Made by a program: the position numbers and the translations under genes. A DNA stretch of 64,000 nt from Sphingomonas glacialis (GTDB lineage: Bacteria; Pseudomonadota; Alphaproteobacteria; Sphingomonadales; Sphingomonadaceae), in the NCBI RefSeq assembly GCF_006439055.1, contig NZ_RCZC01000003.1, forward strand, positions 1 to 64,000, read 5' to 3'. Position 1 is the stretch's first letter. Every line of letters begins with the position of its first letter. A model generated the notes under the pieces. It was given only the letters and a program-made list of their open reading frames with translations, did no database searches and was not told the origin of the DNA. Shown here piece by piece: positions 8,397 through 17,200 of this stretch.

Positions 8397-10034
8397 ATGG
8401 CGAAGAAGGTTTCCAAGGCGGTGGTGAAGCTCAAACCCGCACCTGCCGAGGTGATCGCGTTGCCTGAAACGGGACGGGTTTACGCGGTCGTGGTCGGGGT
8501 GGAGGAGTACCGGACTGAGGGAAAATCCCCCCTCAGGAAGGTGGACTACGCCAGGAACGATGCCGAAGGCTTCGCCCGCGTACTCGAGCAAATCTTCCCA
8601 TCCGACCGTCTCGATGTGAGGCTGCTGATCGATAATGACGCGACGATCAGCACGATCTCGTACGAATTGCGAGGGGCGATTGAAATGCTCGAGGAGGACG
8701 ACCTCCTCGTTTTTTACTACGCTGGCCACGGGTTCCACGGTGCGGGCGGCAACCGGATCACCGGATGGGACACGAACGCGCATCATATCGACACGACGAC
8801 GGTACTGCTACGGGAGGCGCTGTTCGATCGTTTCGAGGCGAGTCGCGGCCTTCGGCTCCTGGCCTTCGTCGACGCGTGCGCTCGGACATTCGGCGAGTCC
8901 GTCAGGGGGCGGGACGTGGTGAGCGACCTAGACATTGCCGAGCTTCGCTCCTTCGTAACCCCAGGCCGCTACACAGGTCTCTTTCTCTCGTGCGAGCCTG
9001 GGCAACCCTCCTACCCTGCCGACGCCCAAAGGCATGGCGCCTGGACCCACTTCCTGCTGGCCGCCCTGAGCGGCGAGGCCGATGGCGCCCTTGATCGGGC
9101 TCGCTACCTCACCGACCGATCGCTGCGCGACTACCTCGCGCGGCAAGTGCCAGCCTTCCTTCGCAGCGACACGGATTTCAGGGGACAGCAGCGTCCCCAG
9201 GCGATCATCACCAGTTCCGGCACCTTCGCGATCAGGCAGGTGCCTGAGAGGAGGCAAGAGCCGGTCGGTGCAGGCAATTTCTCCGACATCCGCGTGGCAC
9301 CCGAGCGCGAGTTCTTCGAGCGCATCCAGATGGGGAGCATCACCTCGCTGAACGGCTTCAGCAAGCGTTCCGGACACTTCGTTCCTGAGCGGGTCAATGA
9401 CGCCGCGACCTACTTCGTTCGCGGTCTGATTGCTGCGGACGTGGTCGAAGAGATGCAGTCAACCTACCAGCACGTGCGCGAGGCTTTCGGTCTCAGGCGG
9501 CGGGACGTCAGCCGCGAGGACGACGATGGACAGGGCAGCATCAGCACCGACGTGTTCCGCTTCTCGATTGAGACTGACCAGGACAGGTCAGACCCTGCGG
9601 GATACGTATTGATAAGGCGCCTGGAGTTGCGCGAGGGGGGTGAGGCGCACCTCGAGAAGATCGATGAGGTCTTCGGGAACATGTTCGATCGCATCGTGGT
9701 GCTGCAACGTGGTGATCCGCCGGATTTCGATGCCCTTGTCGAGCAACTCGAGGACATTGCAGATGATGCAGGCGGCACCGTTACCGACGATCAGGTCCGC
9801 GGCCGGGTGGAATACCACGCGCCCGATGATACAACGCTGACCTTCGATACCGAGCGAAACACCATTCGCCTGCAGGGTGGCGGGAGGCAGGATTGCTCGA
9901 CACTCCTAGAACGCGCGCGCCGGTTCCACTTCGGGCTAACATCGCGATCTATGCTGCTTGGTGGCGAGGTAGAGCGGATAGCTGCGCCTGCCGAGACCAG
10001 TGCAAAGAGTCGCATGGGGAGAGGAAGGCGATGA
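8397..10034 (+). CDS. Caspase-family (C14) protease
   Basis: A 545-residue protein with an N-terminal caspase/metacaspase domain (about 25-280). The core starts YAVVVGVEEYRTEG, the catalytic histidine is in LVFYYAGHGFHG (about H111), and the catalytic cysteine is in LLAFVDACARTFGE (about C161). Both catalytic residues are intact. LFLSCEPGQPSYPA and WTHFLLAALSG are further family landmarks. The C-terminal roughly 260 residues match no domain I recognise. ATG 8397, eight codons inside a possible GTG start at 8373, is preferred because a purine-rich TAAGGG precedes it. The stop overlaps the next start (ATGA). Bacterial caspase-like proteases are often the killing arm of abortive-infection systems, so a defence effector role is likely but inferred. 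Confidence 0.85.
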   Translation: MAKKVSKAVVKLKPAPAEVIALPETGRVYAVVVGVEEYRTEGKSPLRKVDYARNDAEGFARVLEQIFPSDRLDVRLLIDNDATISTISYELRGAIEMLEEDDLLVFYYAGHGFHGAGGNRITGWDTNAHHIDTTTVLLREALFDRFEASRGLRLLAFVDACARTFGESVRGRDVVSDLDIAELRSFVTPGRYTGLFLSCEPGQPSYPADAQRHGAWTHFLLAALSGEADGALDRARYLTDRSLRDYLARQVPAFLRSDTDFRGQQRPQAIITSSGTFAIRQVPERRQEPVGAGNFSDIRVAPEREFFERIQMGSITSLNGFSKRSGHFVPERVNDAATYFVRGLIAADVVEEMQSTYQHVREAFGLRRRDVSREDDDGQGSISTDVFRFSIETDQDRSDPAGYVLIRRLELREGGEAHLEKIDEVFGNMFDRIVVLQRGDPPDFDALVEQLEDIADDAGGTVTDDQVRGRVEYHAPDDTTLTFDTERNTIRLQGGGRQDCSTLLERARRFHFGLTSRSMLLGGEVERIAAPAETSAKSRMGRGRR

Positions 10035-10822
10035 GCCGCGTTCTCCGCGTGTTCCTGCCAATCCTGCCAGCGATACTGGTGGCAGCATGCGCCACGGGCC
10101 ATCTCGGCGCTGTCGGAGGCGGAGGTGTTAACGTATCCGGGGGCGCGCTGCCTACGGGTAGCGACGCGAGCTTCCTAGGCTCGTTCTCAGCGCCGCTATG
10201 GGTTGTCCTGGTTATCAACTTGGCAACATTGATCTCGGCCGGTGTGAACGCTTGGGCCGTGTTCCGAGTGGCACCGAAGACCGCCCTTCTGGTTGCCGAG
10301 AAACAGGCGGAGGTTGCGCGCGAGGCAGTGTCAGCGTCCGCGGCGAGCGCGACCGCGGCCAGGGAGGCCGCGGTCGCATCGACAAACAACGCCGCGACCG
10401 CTGCCCGCTCGGCCGAGAACCAAGGCATCCACGCTGTCGCTCGGCTCAGGCAGGAGTGGATCAACGAGCTGCGGGGGCGCATCGCCCAGGCCCACGCGCT
10501 CCTGTCCAACCGCGAACAGGCAAGCACTTCTCCCGAGGGAGCGGATGGAGCTGCGGACGCCGCTGCCGACCTGAAGTACCGCCGCGAAGCGAATGAGGTA
10601 GTCGCGAGGATCGAGCTACTGCTAAATATGGAGGAGCAGCCGGCGGAGGCCCTGATGGCGGCGATCCGTCGTCTTGAGAAAGCCGGGGCGCTCTCGGAGC
10701 GTCAAGCCGCCGCGCGCGAGGTTGTCACCTGCGGCCAGGCGGTACTCAAGGAGGAGTGGGACCGCGTTAGAGAGGAGCTGACCGGTGTCCCGCGCAAGAT
10801 GCGGCCTTCAGTATCGTCGTAA
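10031..10822 (+). CDS. Membrane-anchored coiled-coil protein coupled to the caspase gene
   Basis: A 263-residue protein of unknown family. The start MSRVLRVFLPILPAILVAAC resembles a lipoprotein signal with Cys20 as the lipidation site. A second hydrophobic span lies at about 55-80, followed by an alanine-rich, heptad-like stretch (about 85-135) that should form a coiled coil. Next is LRQEWINELRGRIAQAHAL, a motif seen in many small membrane proteins of phage and defence neighbourhoods, and then a helical tail. Its ATG lies inside the caspase stop (4-nt overlap), so the two are made together. It could sense membrane damage or anchor the protease. No function can be assigned from sequence alone. 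Confidence 0.72.
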   Translation: MSRVLRVFLPILPAILVAACATGHLGAVGGGGVNVSGGALPTGSDASFLGSFSAPLWVVLVINLATLISAGVNAWAVFRVAPKTALLVAEKQAEVAREAVSASAASATAAREAAVASTNNAATAARSAENQGIHAVARLRQEWINELRGRIAQAHALLSNREQASTSPEGADGAADAAADLKYRREANEVVARIELLLNMEEQPAEALMAAIRRLEKAGALSERQAAAREVVTCGQAVLKEEWDRVREELTGVPRKMRPSVSS

Positions 10823-11456
10823 GCAGGTGCTCGTCGTAGGGCCAGGCTGCTACGCCGCGGCCTCCGTGACCCCGTTCCCGGGAATAGGTTCGCCAGTCCG
10901 CATCATCATCCGAAGGTGCGCATCGTATCCCGTTCGAACGAACACCTGCTCGAAGACATGCGGAACCCATCGACCGCGCTCTGGTCGGCGGTGAGGTAGG
11001 GATCGGCGATCGTATCCGCTGAAGCAGACGTTCGCCGGAGTGCCGAGACTATTTGCGAGCGTGTCGACGACCTGGCGGAGCTCGACCGGTTTTTGAAGCC
11101 GCGTGAAACCTTCGGATCTTCCAGTTACCAGCACATTGGCGGCTGCTCCCCGGAACTCGCGGGCCGTGTCAGTTGCAAGATAATCGTCTTCCGCGACAGG
11201 AAGCATTGCCGGGTCGGATCACCTGTCCGGTCATGTCAATCGCTCTTCCGAAAAACCGTTACTCGCAGCGGCCGCCTATCGGCGCGGGTTCTGCGGCGAC
11301 AGACTCGTCTATCAAACTTGCGTCGTCGCTAGTTTGGAAGGCGTTATGTAAAGCGGCCATCCGCTCAGTTCGGGACCCAAGTGGCTCGCACGGCGATATT
11401 GCTGGTTGCAAAGGTATTACCGCGTGGCATCGTAACCTTTGGGGGAAGCAATTTCG
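10823..11456. other. Non-coding stretch between the caspase pair and Lamassu
   Basis: About 630 bases with no intact gene. The minus strand of 10850-11206 holds a decayed receiver-domain remnant, listed separately. The rest shows nothing recognisable apart from the promoter region of the next gene. Confidence 0.4.
10850..11206 (-). pseudogene. Remnant of a response-regulator receiver domain
   Basis: The frame opens with LPVAEDDYLATDTAREFRGA, very like the start of a CheY-type receiver (acidic pair, then helix 1). It then jumps to LQKPVELRQVVDTL, the end of a receiver with the conserved Lys-Pro. The middle part, including the phosphorylated aspartate, is missing, so this is an internally deleted remnant. 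The remaining reading frame is not recognisable. Confidence 0.5.
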
Positions 11457-12542
11457 ATGGCATCCAAGGCTCTGATCGCAAAAAAGCCGCGTGAGCAAGC
11501 AGGTTCAGTGGCCTCGCGCGCTTTCGACTTTCAAATGCACGCGTCCATGGCGCGCATCCTCGACGCCTATCAAAAGGGCGAAGGCTTCGTTGCCTATTTT
11601 GACTTCTTTGACGATCTGATTTTCCTGACCGGGGACGGCGACGACGCTGCGATTTCCTTTTATCAGATGAAGTCACGGGCAGGTTCGGCTTGGACGCCGA
11701 CTCAGCTGGCAAGCAGGCCGGCCAAAGGCGACATGCCGAAATCTATCGTCGGCAAAATCTATCACAATCTGCATGAGTTCGGGGTGCTGGTCCGCAAGGC
11801 GGCGATCATCTCGAACCAGCACCTGCAGGCCAAATATCTCGATGGCAGCAAGACCGGGCCTGACGACGGTGAGATATTACTATCGGCCTTATCGGCTGAT
11901 GATCACGGAGTCCTAGTCGCTGCAATCGAAGCCGATTTCCCCGGCGACATCGATCCACGGCACACTGAGGTTCTGGTTTATGAGCGCATCGCACTCGATA
12001 TGCAGAGCTTCCGCCAGACGTTGCTCGGCATGGTAACCGAGTTCGCGAACGCGATCGGGCCAGAATATGCCGTATCCGCTCAGCCGCTTTATCAGGCGCT
12101 GCTCAGCGAAATCTCGCGCTGCACTGGCACCGTCGCTTCCAGCGCCAAGACCCTATTCGAGCTGAAGAAGCAAAAGGGACTTGCGGCTTCGGACGTCGAA
12201 GCGCTGGTCGAGCAGATGAAGCGACGCGGCCGAACGCCGACCGAGTGGTGGCCGACCGTCGAAACCGAGCTGATAGCCGACGGGTGGAAAACCATCCCGC
12301 TGCGCCGCTTGTCCCTCGCCTGCCTCGAATATTGGCGTGCCCGCGAACGCGGCGACGCGATCGCCCTGGATCTCCATCGAACTCTGGCTGATTTGCTCTC
12401 CGAGCATCCAAGCCTCATGGACGACACGATCGTCGGAACAATGGTCGCCTATAAGATCGCTGGCAGCATATCGGACCCAGTAGGTGAGCCCTATACCGGC
12501 GAAGCCGCACTGCTGGTCGAAATCATGGAATCGCTCGGATGA
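11457..12542 (+). CDS. lmuA: Lamassu effector LmuA (DUF4297 nuclease domain)
   Basis: A 361-residue protein with an N-terminal DUF4297 domain, the PD-(D/E)XK-type nuclease of Lamassu LmuA and of Cap4 effectors. Visible landmarks are SRAFDFQMHASMARIL (about 20-35), the acidic FDFFDDLIFL with D52/D53, and FYQMKSR (about 68-74), giving the (Q)xK half of the active site. The C-terminal 200 residues are helical, as expected for the part that meets the SMC partner. ATG 11457 has a strong GGGGGAAG ribosome site 8 bases upstream. A TTG at 11439 is less likely. The SMC-like gene begins 57 bases after the stop. Confidence 0.85.
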   Translation: MASKALIAKKPREQAGSVASRAFDFQMHASMARILDAYQKGEGFVAYFDFFDDLIFLTGDGDDAAISFYQMKSRAGSAWTPTQLASRPAKGDMPKSIVGKIYHNLHEFGVLVRKAAIISNQHLQAKYLDGSKTGPDDGEILLSALSADDHGVLVAAIEADFPGDIDPRHTEVLVYERIALDMQSFRQTLLGMVTEFANAIGPEYAVSAQPLYQALLSEISRCTGTVASSAKTLFELKKQKGLAASDVEALVEQMKRRGRTPTEWWPTVETELIADGWKTIPLRRLSLACLEYWRARERGDAIALDLHRTLADLLSEHPSLMDDTIVGTMVAYKIAGSISDPVGEPYTGEAALLVEIMESLG

Positions 12543-12599
12543 CGGGCCCCAATGTCACGCGGCTGCGCCGCATCTTGCGATCGCTGAAAGACGCTAGCC

Positions 12600-14288
12600 A
12601 TGGCCAACGTAAAATTCGTCGGACTCTTCCTGTTGTCGCAGACCGAGAAGCGCGCGTTGAAGGTGCCCTTGAACGCGTCAAGGATCGTCATTCAAGGTGG
12701 AAACGGCTTCGGAAAATCGGCGATTCTGAAGAGCATCTACGAGACGCTGGGAGCCTTGCCGCAGAAGATTGATAGCCGATGGCGGTCCGCGCACGTCTCT
12801 AGTGCATTGGTCTTTGAGTTTCAGGGCAAACGCTACACTGCGGTGAAGGCGCTGGGCATGCACGCCTTGTTCGATGCCGAGCGCAAATTGCTGTTCTCCG
12901 GCCAGCAGGTGGTGAAGGAGTGGGGTCCCCAGCTCGCGCGATTCTTCGGCTTCAAGCTGATTATGACCGATCGCGAAGGCGATATCGTCGTACCGCCGCC
13001 GTCCTACATGTTCGCGCCGTTTTACATCGATCAGGATATGGGCTGGAGTCGGCCTTGGTCATCCTTCCAAGATCTCTACCTCCCCGACAGCGTACGCACC
13101 TTGGCCGATTACCATTCGGGGCTCAGGCCCGACGCTTATTACGAAGCGCGCGCTAATCTTGCCGTTGATCGCATCGCGCTTTCAGAATTAGAGGCGAGTG
13201 TCACGACACTGCGAGATGCAATCGAACAAATCCAGCGGATTGATGAAGGTGCCAGCCCCACCTACGACATAGGAGAGTTCCGCGCGGAGGTTGACGACCT
13301 CGTTCGGGAAAGCGAGACGCTCCTCACGCAGCAGCGCGAGTTCCGCCGCGACATCTCCGAACTGCACGAGGAAACGCACTTGCTTCAGGCTGAGAAGAGC
13401 CTGCTCGAACGAGCGCTACGCGAAATGCGTGAGGAGTTCGACGTCGCTGCCGCGCTACCCGACGAGATTGAGTGCCCGACCTGCGGCCAGGGTTATGCGA
13501 ACGACCTCGCCGACCGCTTTGCGTTGATCCAGGACGAGGGAGTGCTGACTGAGGCGATCGGTGCCGCCAACATCAAGCTGAATCGGGTCAGGGACGGCGA
13601 GCGGGAGAAACAGGTTAAGCTGCACGACATTGAGAAGAGCCTGCGGCGGATTGAGCATATCCTTGCGGTCGAGCGAGCGGCCCTGTCATTCAACGATGTT
13701 GTGATCGCCGCGGGCAAAACCGAAGCCGCTAAGATCCTACGCAGTTCGCTCGGGGAGAAAGCCGCCGACGCCGCTGACGCGCGCGAACGCGTCGACAAGC
13801 ATCGAGATACAATGACCGGCCTTACAAGCTCCAAGCGGAGCGGAGAGATTCTGAAATTCTACCGCGCGCTTCTCGCTAGATATGCCTTCGACCTCGATGT
13901 CGCGCTCGAGGAGGATGGCGCGCAGTCCATACATCGTATCCAGGCCGCACGTGGCAGCGAGGGGCCTCGCGGACTTTTGGCATACTACTACGCGTTTCTG
14001 CGGACCCGCTATCAATATGCGACCGCTACGGCCTTTCCCATCGTGATCGACGCCCCCAACCAGCAGGGCCAAGACGCAGTACACCTGCCGCAGATGCTGA
14101 AGTTTATCTTCGCGCAGGCGCCGGCCGATGCTCAGGTCATCGTCGCCGTCGAGGAGGCGTCGCAGGGCCTGCCGGACGATGTAGACATCCGATCCTATGG
14201 CGAGCAGCGGCGGCAAGTGCTGCGCGAAGCCGAGTTCGACGAGATCAACGAAAGGTTCGCTGTTTACACTCGCCAGCTACTGGCTTGA
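12600..14288 (+). CDS. lmuB: Lamassu LmuB, Rad50/SMC-like ATPase
   Basis: A 562-residue Rad50-like ATPase. It has a Walker A GGNGFGKS (33-40), two coiled-coil arms (about 185-285 and 310-410) meeting at a zinc-hook CPTCG (292-296), an ABC-signature-like GSEGPRGLLAYYYA (452-465), and a Walker B IVIDAPNQQGQD (481-492). In Lamassu this subunit senses DNA ends or replication intermediates from phage and releases the DUF4297 nuclease. The DUF4297-plus-SMC pair is the original two-gene Lamassu. No separate LmuC gene fits in the 57-base gap. Confidence 0.88.
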   Translation: MANVKFVGLFLLSQTEKRALKVPLNASRIVIQGGNGFGKSAILKSIYETLGALPQKIDSRWRSAHVSSALVFEFQGKRYTAVKALGMHALFDAERKLLFSGQQVVKEWGPQLARFFGFKLIMTDREGDIVVPPPSYMFAPFYIDQDMGWSRPWSSFQDLYLPDSVRTLADYHSGLRPDAYYEARANLAVDRIALSELEASVTTLRDAIEQIQRIDEGASPTYDIGEFRAEVDDLVRESETLLTQQREFRRDISELHEETHLLQAEKSLLERALREMREEFDVAAALPDEIECPTCGQGYANDLADRFALIQDEGVLTEAIGAANIKLNRVRDGEREKQVKLHDIEKSLRRIEHILAVERAALSFNDVVIAAGKTEAAKILRSSLGEKAADAADARERVDKHRDTMTGLTSSKRSGEILKFYRALLARYAFDLDVALEEDGAQSIHRIQAARGSEGPRGLLAYYYAFLRTRYQYATATAFPIVIDAPNQQGQDAVHLPQMLKFIFAQAPADAQVIVAVEEASQGLPDDVDIRSYGEQRRQVLREAEFDEINERFAVYTRQLLA

Positions 14289-14605
14289 TCGTGTGCTTAA
14301 ATAGAACTGCGGCGGAGCTAGTCCAAAAGAGCTCGGAAATATAACCTCTTATAATTAGCCAATATTCTGTCATTCTGGCATCCTGCTATTTCGGTCAGGT
14401 AACCTATAAATATCTGCTGCTCACACAAGCTGCCATTCGACCTATCGCTCTGAAACGGCGAATATGTTCCCAATTCTTGCATTCAAGAACCGCTTGTCGC
14501 CGCGTAATGCCGACATGAACGGATGTCTGGAGTTGGGAGGCACGAAATCGCGGCTGAACGTCCGGAACTGGGTCCAATCCGCCGCCATCTTGGCTGCGCC
14601 GCCCT
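14289..14605. other. AT-rich intergenic stretch after Lamassu
   Basis: About 320 bases between the converging lmuB and nucleotidyltransferase genes. The first 170 bases are distinctly more AT-rich than the surroundings. A short plus-strand frame from 14464 has no recognisable protein character. No gene is supported. Confidence 0.35.
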
Positions 14606-15541
14606 TCATCCGGCGGGCTGAGAGCCCACTTCCTGTTCGAGATGGGCGATGCGAGCGCTACAGATTAGCAGGACGACTTGCCCAAGCTGTTCGACGCGCG
14701 CCGCAATCCATTCCAGTTCCTCAGCAGTGATCTTGTAGTGCTTTGAGTAGCGCGCTTTGACATAGGCCTCTTTCAGCTTCTCGAAAATGGCCCGTTCGGT
14801 GCGCTGCTCACGGGGCCACGCGTCGATAAGATGCCTGTCGAGACGCTCGGCTTGGGTTCGCAAAAAACCGAGATTATGCACGTGAGGTGTGTAGAAGGTG
14901 ATCACCAGTAAAGTGCAGTGGTACAGCGCTTCCGCAGACTGGTGAAAGAGGAACGCCGCGTCTTTTAGGTAACCCTTTTCCATCGCCGTCTGCGCGAGGT
15001 CGAATTTGCGCAATCCGCTTGGCAGCCATTCGTCGTAATACTCACGCGCCATTGCCAGCGCCTGATCGGGCGTCTTGGGCTTGGGCTCATGCAACTCGTC
15101 GTCGACGGCTTGGTAGACCGCGATCCCGTCACGCCGAACGTCCATGAAGAAATAGCGGCCATGCGCGAGCCCGTCATTCACCTCCTGCAACGTGTGAACG
15201 ATAAAATTCACCGGTGTCTTGAGCGTCTTCGTGATCGCAAGTTCGCGATTGAGGTGGTCCTCGAGTTTGGACCAATAGTCGATCCGATCGGTCAGCCGCT
15301 TGTCGTTGACGATGATCAGCAGGTCAAAATCGGACTGATAGCCCTTCGCTGTATGCGGCTCGTCGACCCATCCACCGCGCGCATAGCTACCGTAAAGGAT
15401 GACCTTTTCGATTCGCCCGCGCTTCTTCCACGGGTGATTGGCCAGCGCGAGCGCGTCGTCGAATTCCTCGAATATGATCTGGACGACGCGCTCGAGCTCG
15501 CGGCGCTTCTGCGGGGGAATATGATCCAGTTCGCTGCGCAT
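14606..15541 (-). CDS. Nucleotidyltransferase and HEPN domain protein
   Basis: A 311-residue fusion of a MNT-type nucleotidyltransferase and a HEPN domain. The N-terminal half has VILYGSYARGGW (GS motif at about 51-57) and the metal-binding DFDLLIIV (71-78). The C-terminal half is helical, with FHQSAEALYHCTLLV and ARYSKHYKI, the latter being the basic/His region of the HEPN fold. Separate MNT and HEPN proteins form toxin-antitoxin pairs, where the transferase adds nucleotides to the HEPN RNase. The fused form could be self-regulated. ATG 15541 gives MRSELDHIPPQKRREL, the usual beginning. It lies just downstream of vapC on the same strand. Confidence 0.82.
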   Translation of the reverse strand: MRSELDHIPPQKRRELERVVQIIFEEFDDALALANHPWKKRGRIEKVILYGSYARGGWVDEPHTAKGYQSDFDLLIIVNDKRLTDRIDYWSKLEDHLNRELAITKTLKTPVNFIVHTLQEVNDGLAHGRYFFMDVRRDGIAVYQAVDDELHEPKPKTPDQALAMAREYYDEWLPSGLRKFDLAQTAMEKGYLKDAAFLFHQSAEALYHCTLLVITFYTPHVHNLGFLRTQAERLDRHLIDAWPREQRTERAIFEKLKEAYVKARYSKHYKITAEELEWIAARVEQLGQVVLLICSARIAHLEQEVGSQPAG

Positions 15542-15555
15542 CGGCAATATCCTGG

Positions 15556-15996
15556 TTACGGACAGCTGGGCGCGTCCGACACGCCCCATGGGTTGATAAG
15601 GTTGACGCCGGTGTGCACGAAATCAGCGACGTTTCGGGTGACAACCGTCAGGTCATGGACCAGCGCGGTCGCTGCAATCCAGCTGTCCCGCTCGCTGCGC
15701 GGATCCGGCACATGCAGGCGTGCGCACCGCGTCGCCACTTCGGCCGACAAGGAGAGAATCCGACCGTTAAACGCTGGCAGCACGGTTTCGCCCAGCCAGC
15801 GGCGCAGCATAGCCCCCTGTACAGGGTCACGTCGTTCCATGAGCAGGGTGCCATATTCCAGTTCGAACAGCGTGATCGTGCAGAGGTACGTGGAGGCCGG
15901 ATCGGCGGCCGACATCCACGCGACAACCTTTGGGTCGGCGCGGCCCGACCCCAGCTTTCTGCTTTCGGACACGACGTTGGTATCGAGCAAATACAT
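15556..15996 (-). CDS. vapC: PIN-domain toxin VapC
   Basis: A 146-residue PIN-domain ribonuclease of the VapC/FitB kind. It starts YLLDTNVVSES, with the first catalytic Asp at residue 5, has the acidic ITLFELEYG segment in the middle, and SERDSWIAATAL with the third acidic residue, followed by TVVTRNVADF. These give a complete metal-binding set. The start shares one base with the vapB stop. The toxin cleaves RNA, usually tRNA, when the antitoxin is lost. Confidence 0.9.
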   Translation of the reverse strand: MYLLDTNVVSESRKLGSGRADPKVVAWMSAADPASTYLCTITLFELEYGTLLMERRDPVQGAMLRRWLGETVLPAFNGRILSLSAEVATRCARLHVPDPRSERDSWIAATALVHDLTVVTRNVADFVHTGVNLINPWGVSDAPSCP

Positions 15997-16241
15997 CAGT
16001 CCGCGAGACCTGCATCCCGGTGTGTCAGACTGGACCGCGGTGGTTCCCAGTCGACATCGATCGGTTCCTTCGGGGTGAGCAGTGCCGCGAGTGAGGGGCG
16101 ATGGCTGGCCATCTGCTCGAGCGCCTGCTCGATCACCTCGGCCTGACTGCGGCCAGGGCTCACCAAGGTACGCAAAAGCTCCACGGCGCGCGCGGAGCGG
16201 ATCGTAATCGGCGGTTGCTGGCGTCTGCCCGTGCTAGCCAT
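15996..16241 (-). CDS. vapB: VapB-type antitoxin
   Basis: An 81-residue protein directly upstream of vapC, with its stop overlapping the toxin start (TGATG). RRQQPPITIRSARAVELL and GRSQAEVIEQALEQM suggest a short beta strand followed by helices, a ribbon-helix-helix-like DNA-binding half. The C-terminal tail, rich in Pro, Asp and Glu, would wrap the toxin. ATG 16241 was chosen because the sequence upstream of it in the frame has no protein character. Probably autoregulates the pair. Confidence 0.75.
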   Translation of the reverse strand: MASTGRRQQPPITIRSARAVELLRTLVSPGRSQAEVIEQALEQMASHRPSLAALLTPKEPIDVDWEPPRSSLTHRDAGLAD

Positions 16242-16364
16242 GCGCGTTCTCCTAGGTATCCAACATACTACGGTGCATGCACGGACGGCAAGCACGCATT
16301 GGCGACCCGTTCGATGCCGTTGATGACGCTAATACTCTCCTTCGCGTTTTTTCTTCGGCGGACG

Positions 16365-16595
16365 TCAGTTGCCGCGGAAATGCTTGAACCGCTTCGCGGC
16401 AGTATCCGCCTCCAGCGCGGTATCCGCGTTCTGGCATTCTTCGCCCCGCACGGCGCCGGTGCGACAATCGCTCGCAACGCCGTTCGCCTCGTCGAGATGG
16501 GCCGCAAAATAGCGCACCGCACGCGGTTGAGGCTTGGCGCAACCCGCAAGCAATCCCGCCGTTGCGAGAAGAAGGGCAAGCATGATGACGTTCAT
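16365..16595 (-). CDS. eexN: EexN-family entry-exclusion lipoprotein
   Basis: A 76-residue lipoprotein. The signal peptide NVIMLALLLATAGLLAGC has a clean lipobox (LAGC). The mature part RYFAAHLDEANGVASDC... with EECQNADTALEA follows the EexN pattern of a spaced cysteine pair and a final CxNA. EexN-type proteins block entry of a second copy of the same conjugative element and normally lie in the trb/vir mating-pore cluster. Here the ATG overlaps the stop of the gntR-type gene (ATGA), so it is the last gene of the luxI operon. No trb genes are nearby. Confidence 0.75.
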   Translation of the reverse strand: MNVIMLALLLATAGLLAGCAKPQPRAVRYFAAHLDEANGVASDCRTGAVRGEECQNADTALEADTAAKRFKHFRGN

Positions 16596-17200
16596 GAGCG
16601 TCCCTTCGCCAACAGCTTGATGTAGCGGTCGGCTTCGGGCTTGCGGACGTCGTGATAGCGAAGCAGCAGGTGCCGGGCGTTGCTGCGGGACGTGCGCAAC
16701 GAGAAGGAAGCGCGCAGCGCCCCAAGTTCGCTCGCCGCGTCTGCCAGCACCGCTTCATCGATCTGGCGGAAGGGGTGAAGGCGATCGTTCAGGGACTGGA
16801 CCATCATGGTGATCTCGCCGTTTCCGGAAGCACTCGCGATAGTCAGGAACAGCGATGCGGTTGCAGACGCCAAGTCCGGCATGGCTACGGTATCTGCCGA
16901 TCCCGTTACAGGCATATCACTTTCGTCAATCGCTGCGAGCAGAAGCAGCTGATTGAGATTCAAGAGATCGCGCAAATCCGCGGCGTTCAGAGTCGGCACC
17001 CGAAACCCTTCGCCTGGCATCAGCTCGACCAGCCGCTCACCTGCAAGGTGATTGAGGCTATCGCGGATCGGCGTGATGCTGACGCCGATGTCCGCTGCGA
17101 GGCGCGCGGCCTCGAGTCGGGACCCAGGCGGCCAATGTCCGACCAGCAGCCGATGCTTGATCGCGTTGTAGGTCGGCTCGAGGACATGAGAGGGGCTCAT
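16592..17200 (-). CDS. GntR-family transcriptional regulator
   Basis: A 202-residue regulator. The N-terminal winged helix is clear: AIKHRLLVGHWPPGSRLEAARLAADIGVSI, then TPIRDSLNHLAGERLVELMPGEGFRVP. The C-terminal helical part is short and lacks an obvious FCD metal-binding set, so any ligand is unknown. ATG 17200 overlaps the stop of phyH (ATGA), and its own stop overlaps eexN. Thus it is made together with the AHL synthase and may feed back on the operon. Confidence 0.82.
   Translation of the reverse strand: MSPSHVLEPTYNAIKHRLLVGHWPPGSRLEAARLAADIGVSITPIRDSLNHLAGERLVELMPGEGFRVPTLNAADLRDLLNLNQLLLLAAIDESDMPVTGSADTVAMPDLASATASLFLTIASASGNGEITMMVQSLNDRLHPFRQIDEAVLADAASELGALRASFSLRTSRSNARHLLLRYHDVRKPEADRYIKLLAKGRS

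Noticed and set aside
8091..8786. A 231-codon minus-strand frame
   Set aside because: A shadow of the caspase gene with proline/serine runs; no ribosome site and no family.
12539..12772. A 77-codon frame between lmuA and lmuB as a LmuC-like middle subunit
   Set aside because: Most of it overlaps the certain lmuB coding region in another frame, and its sequence is arginine-rich without a fold pattern. Only its first 20 codons lie in the gap.
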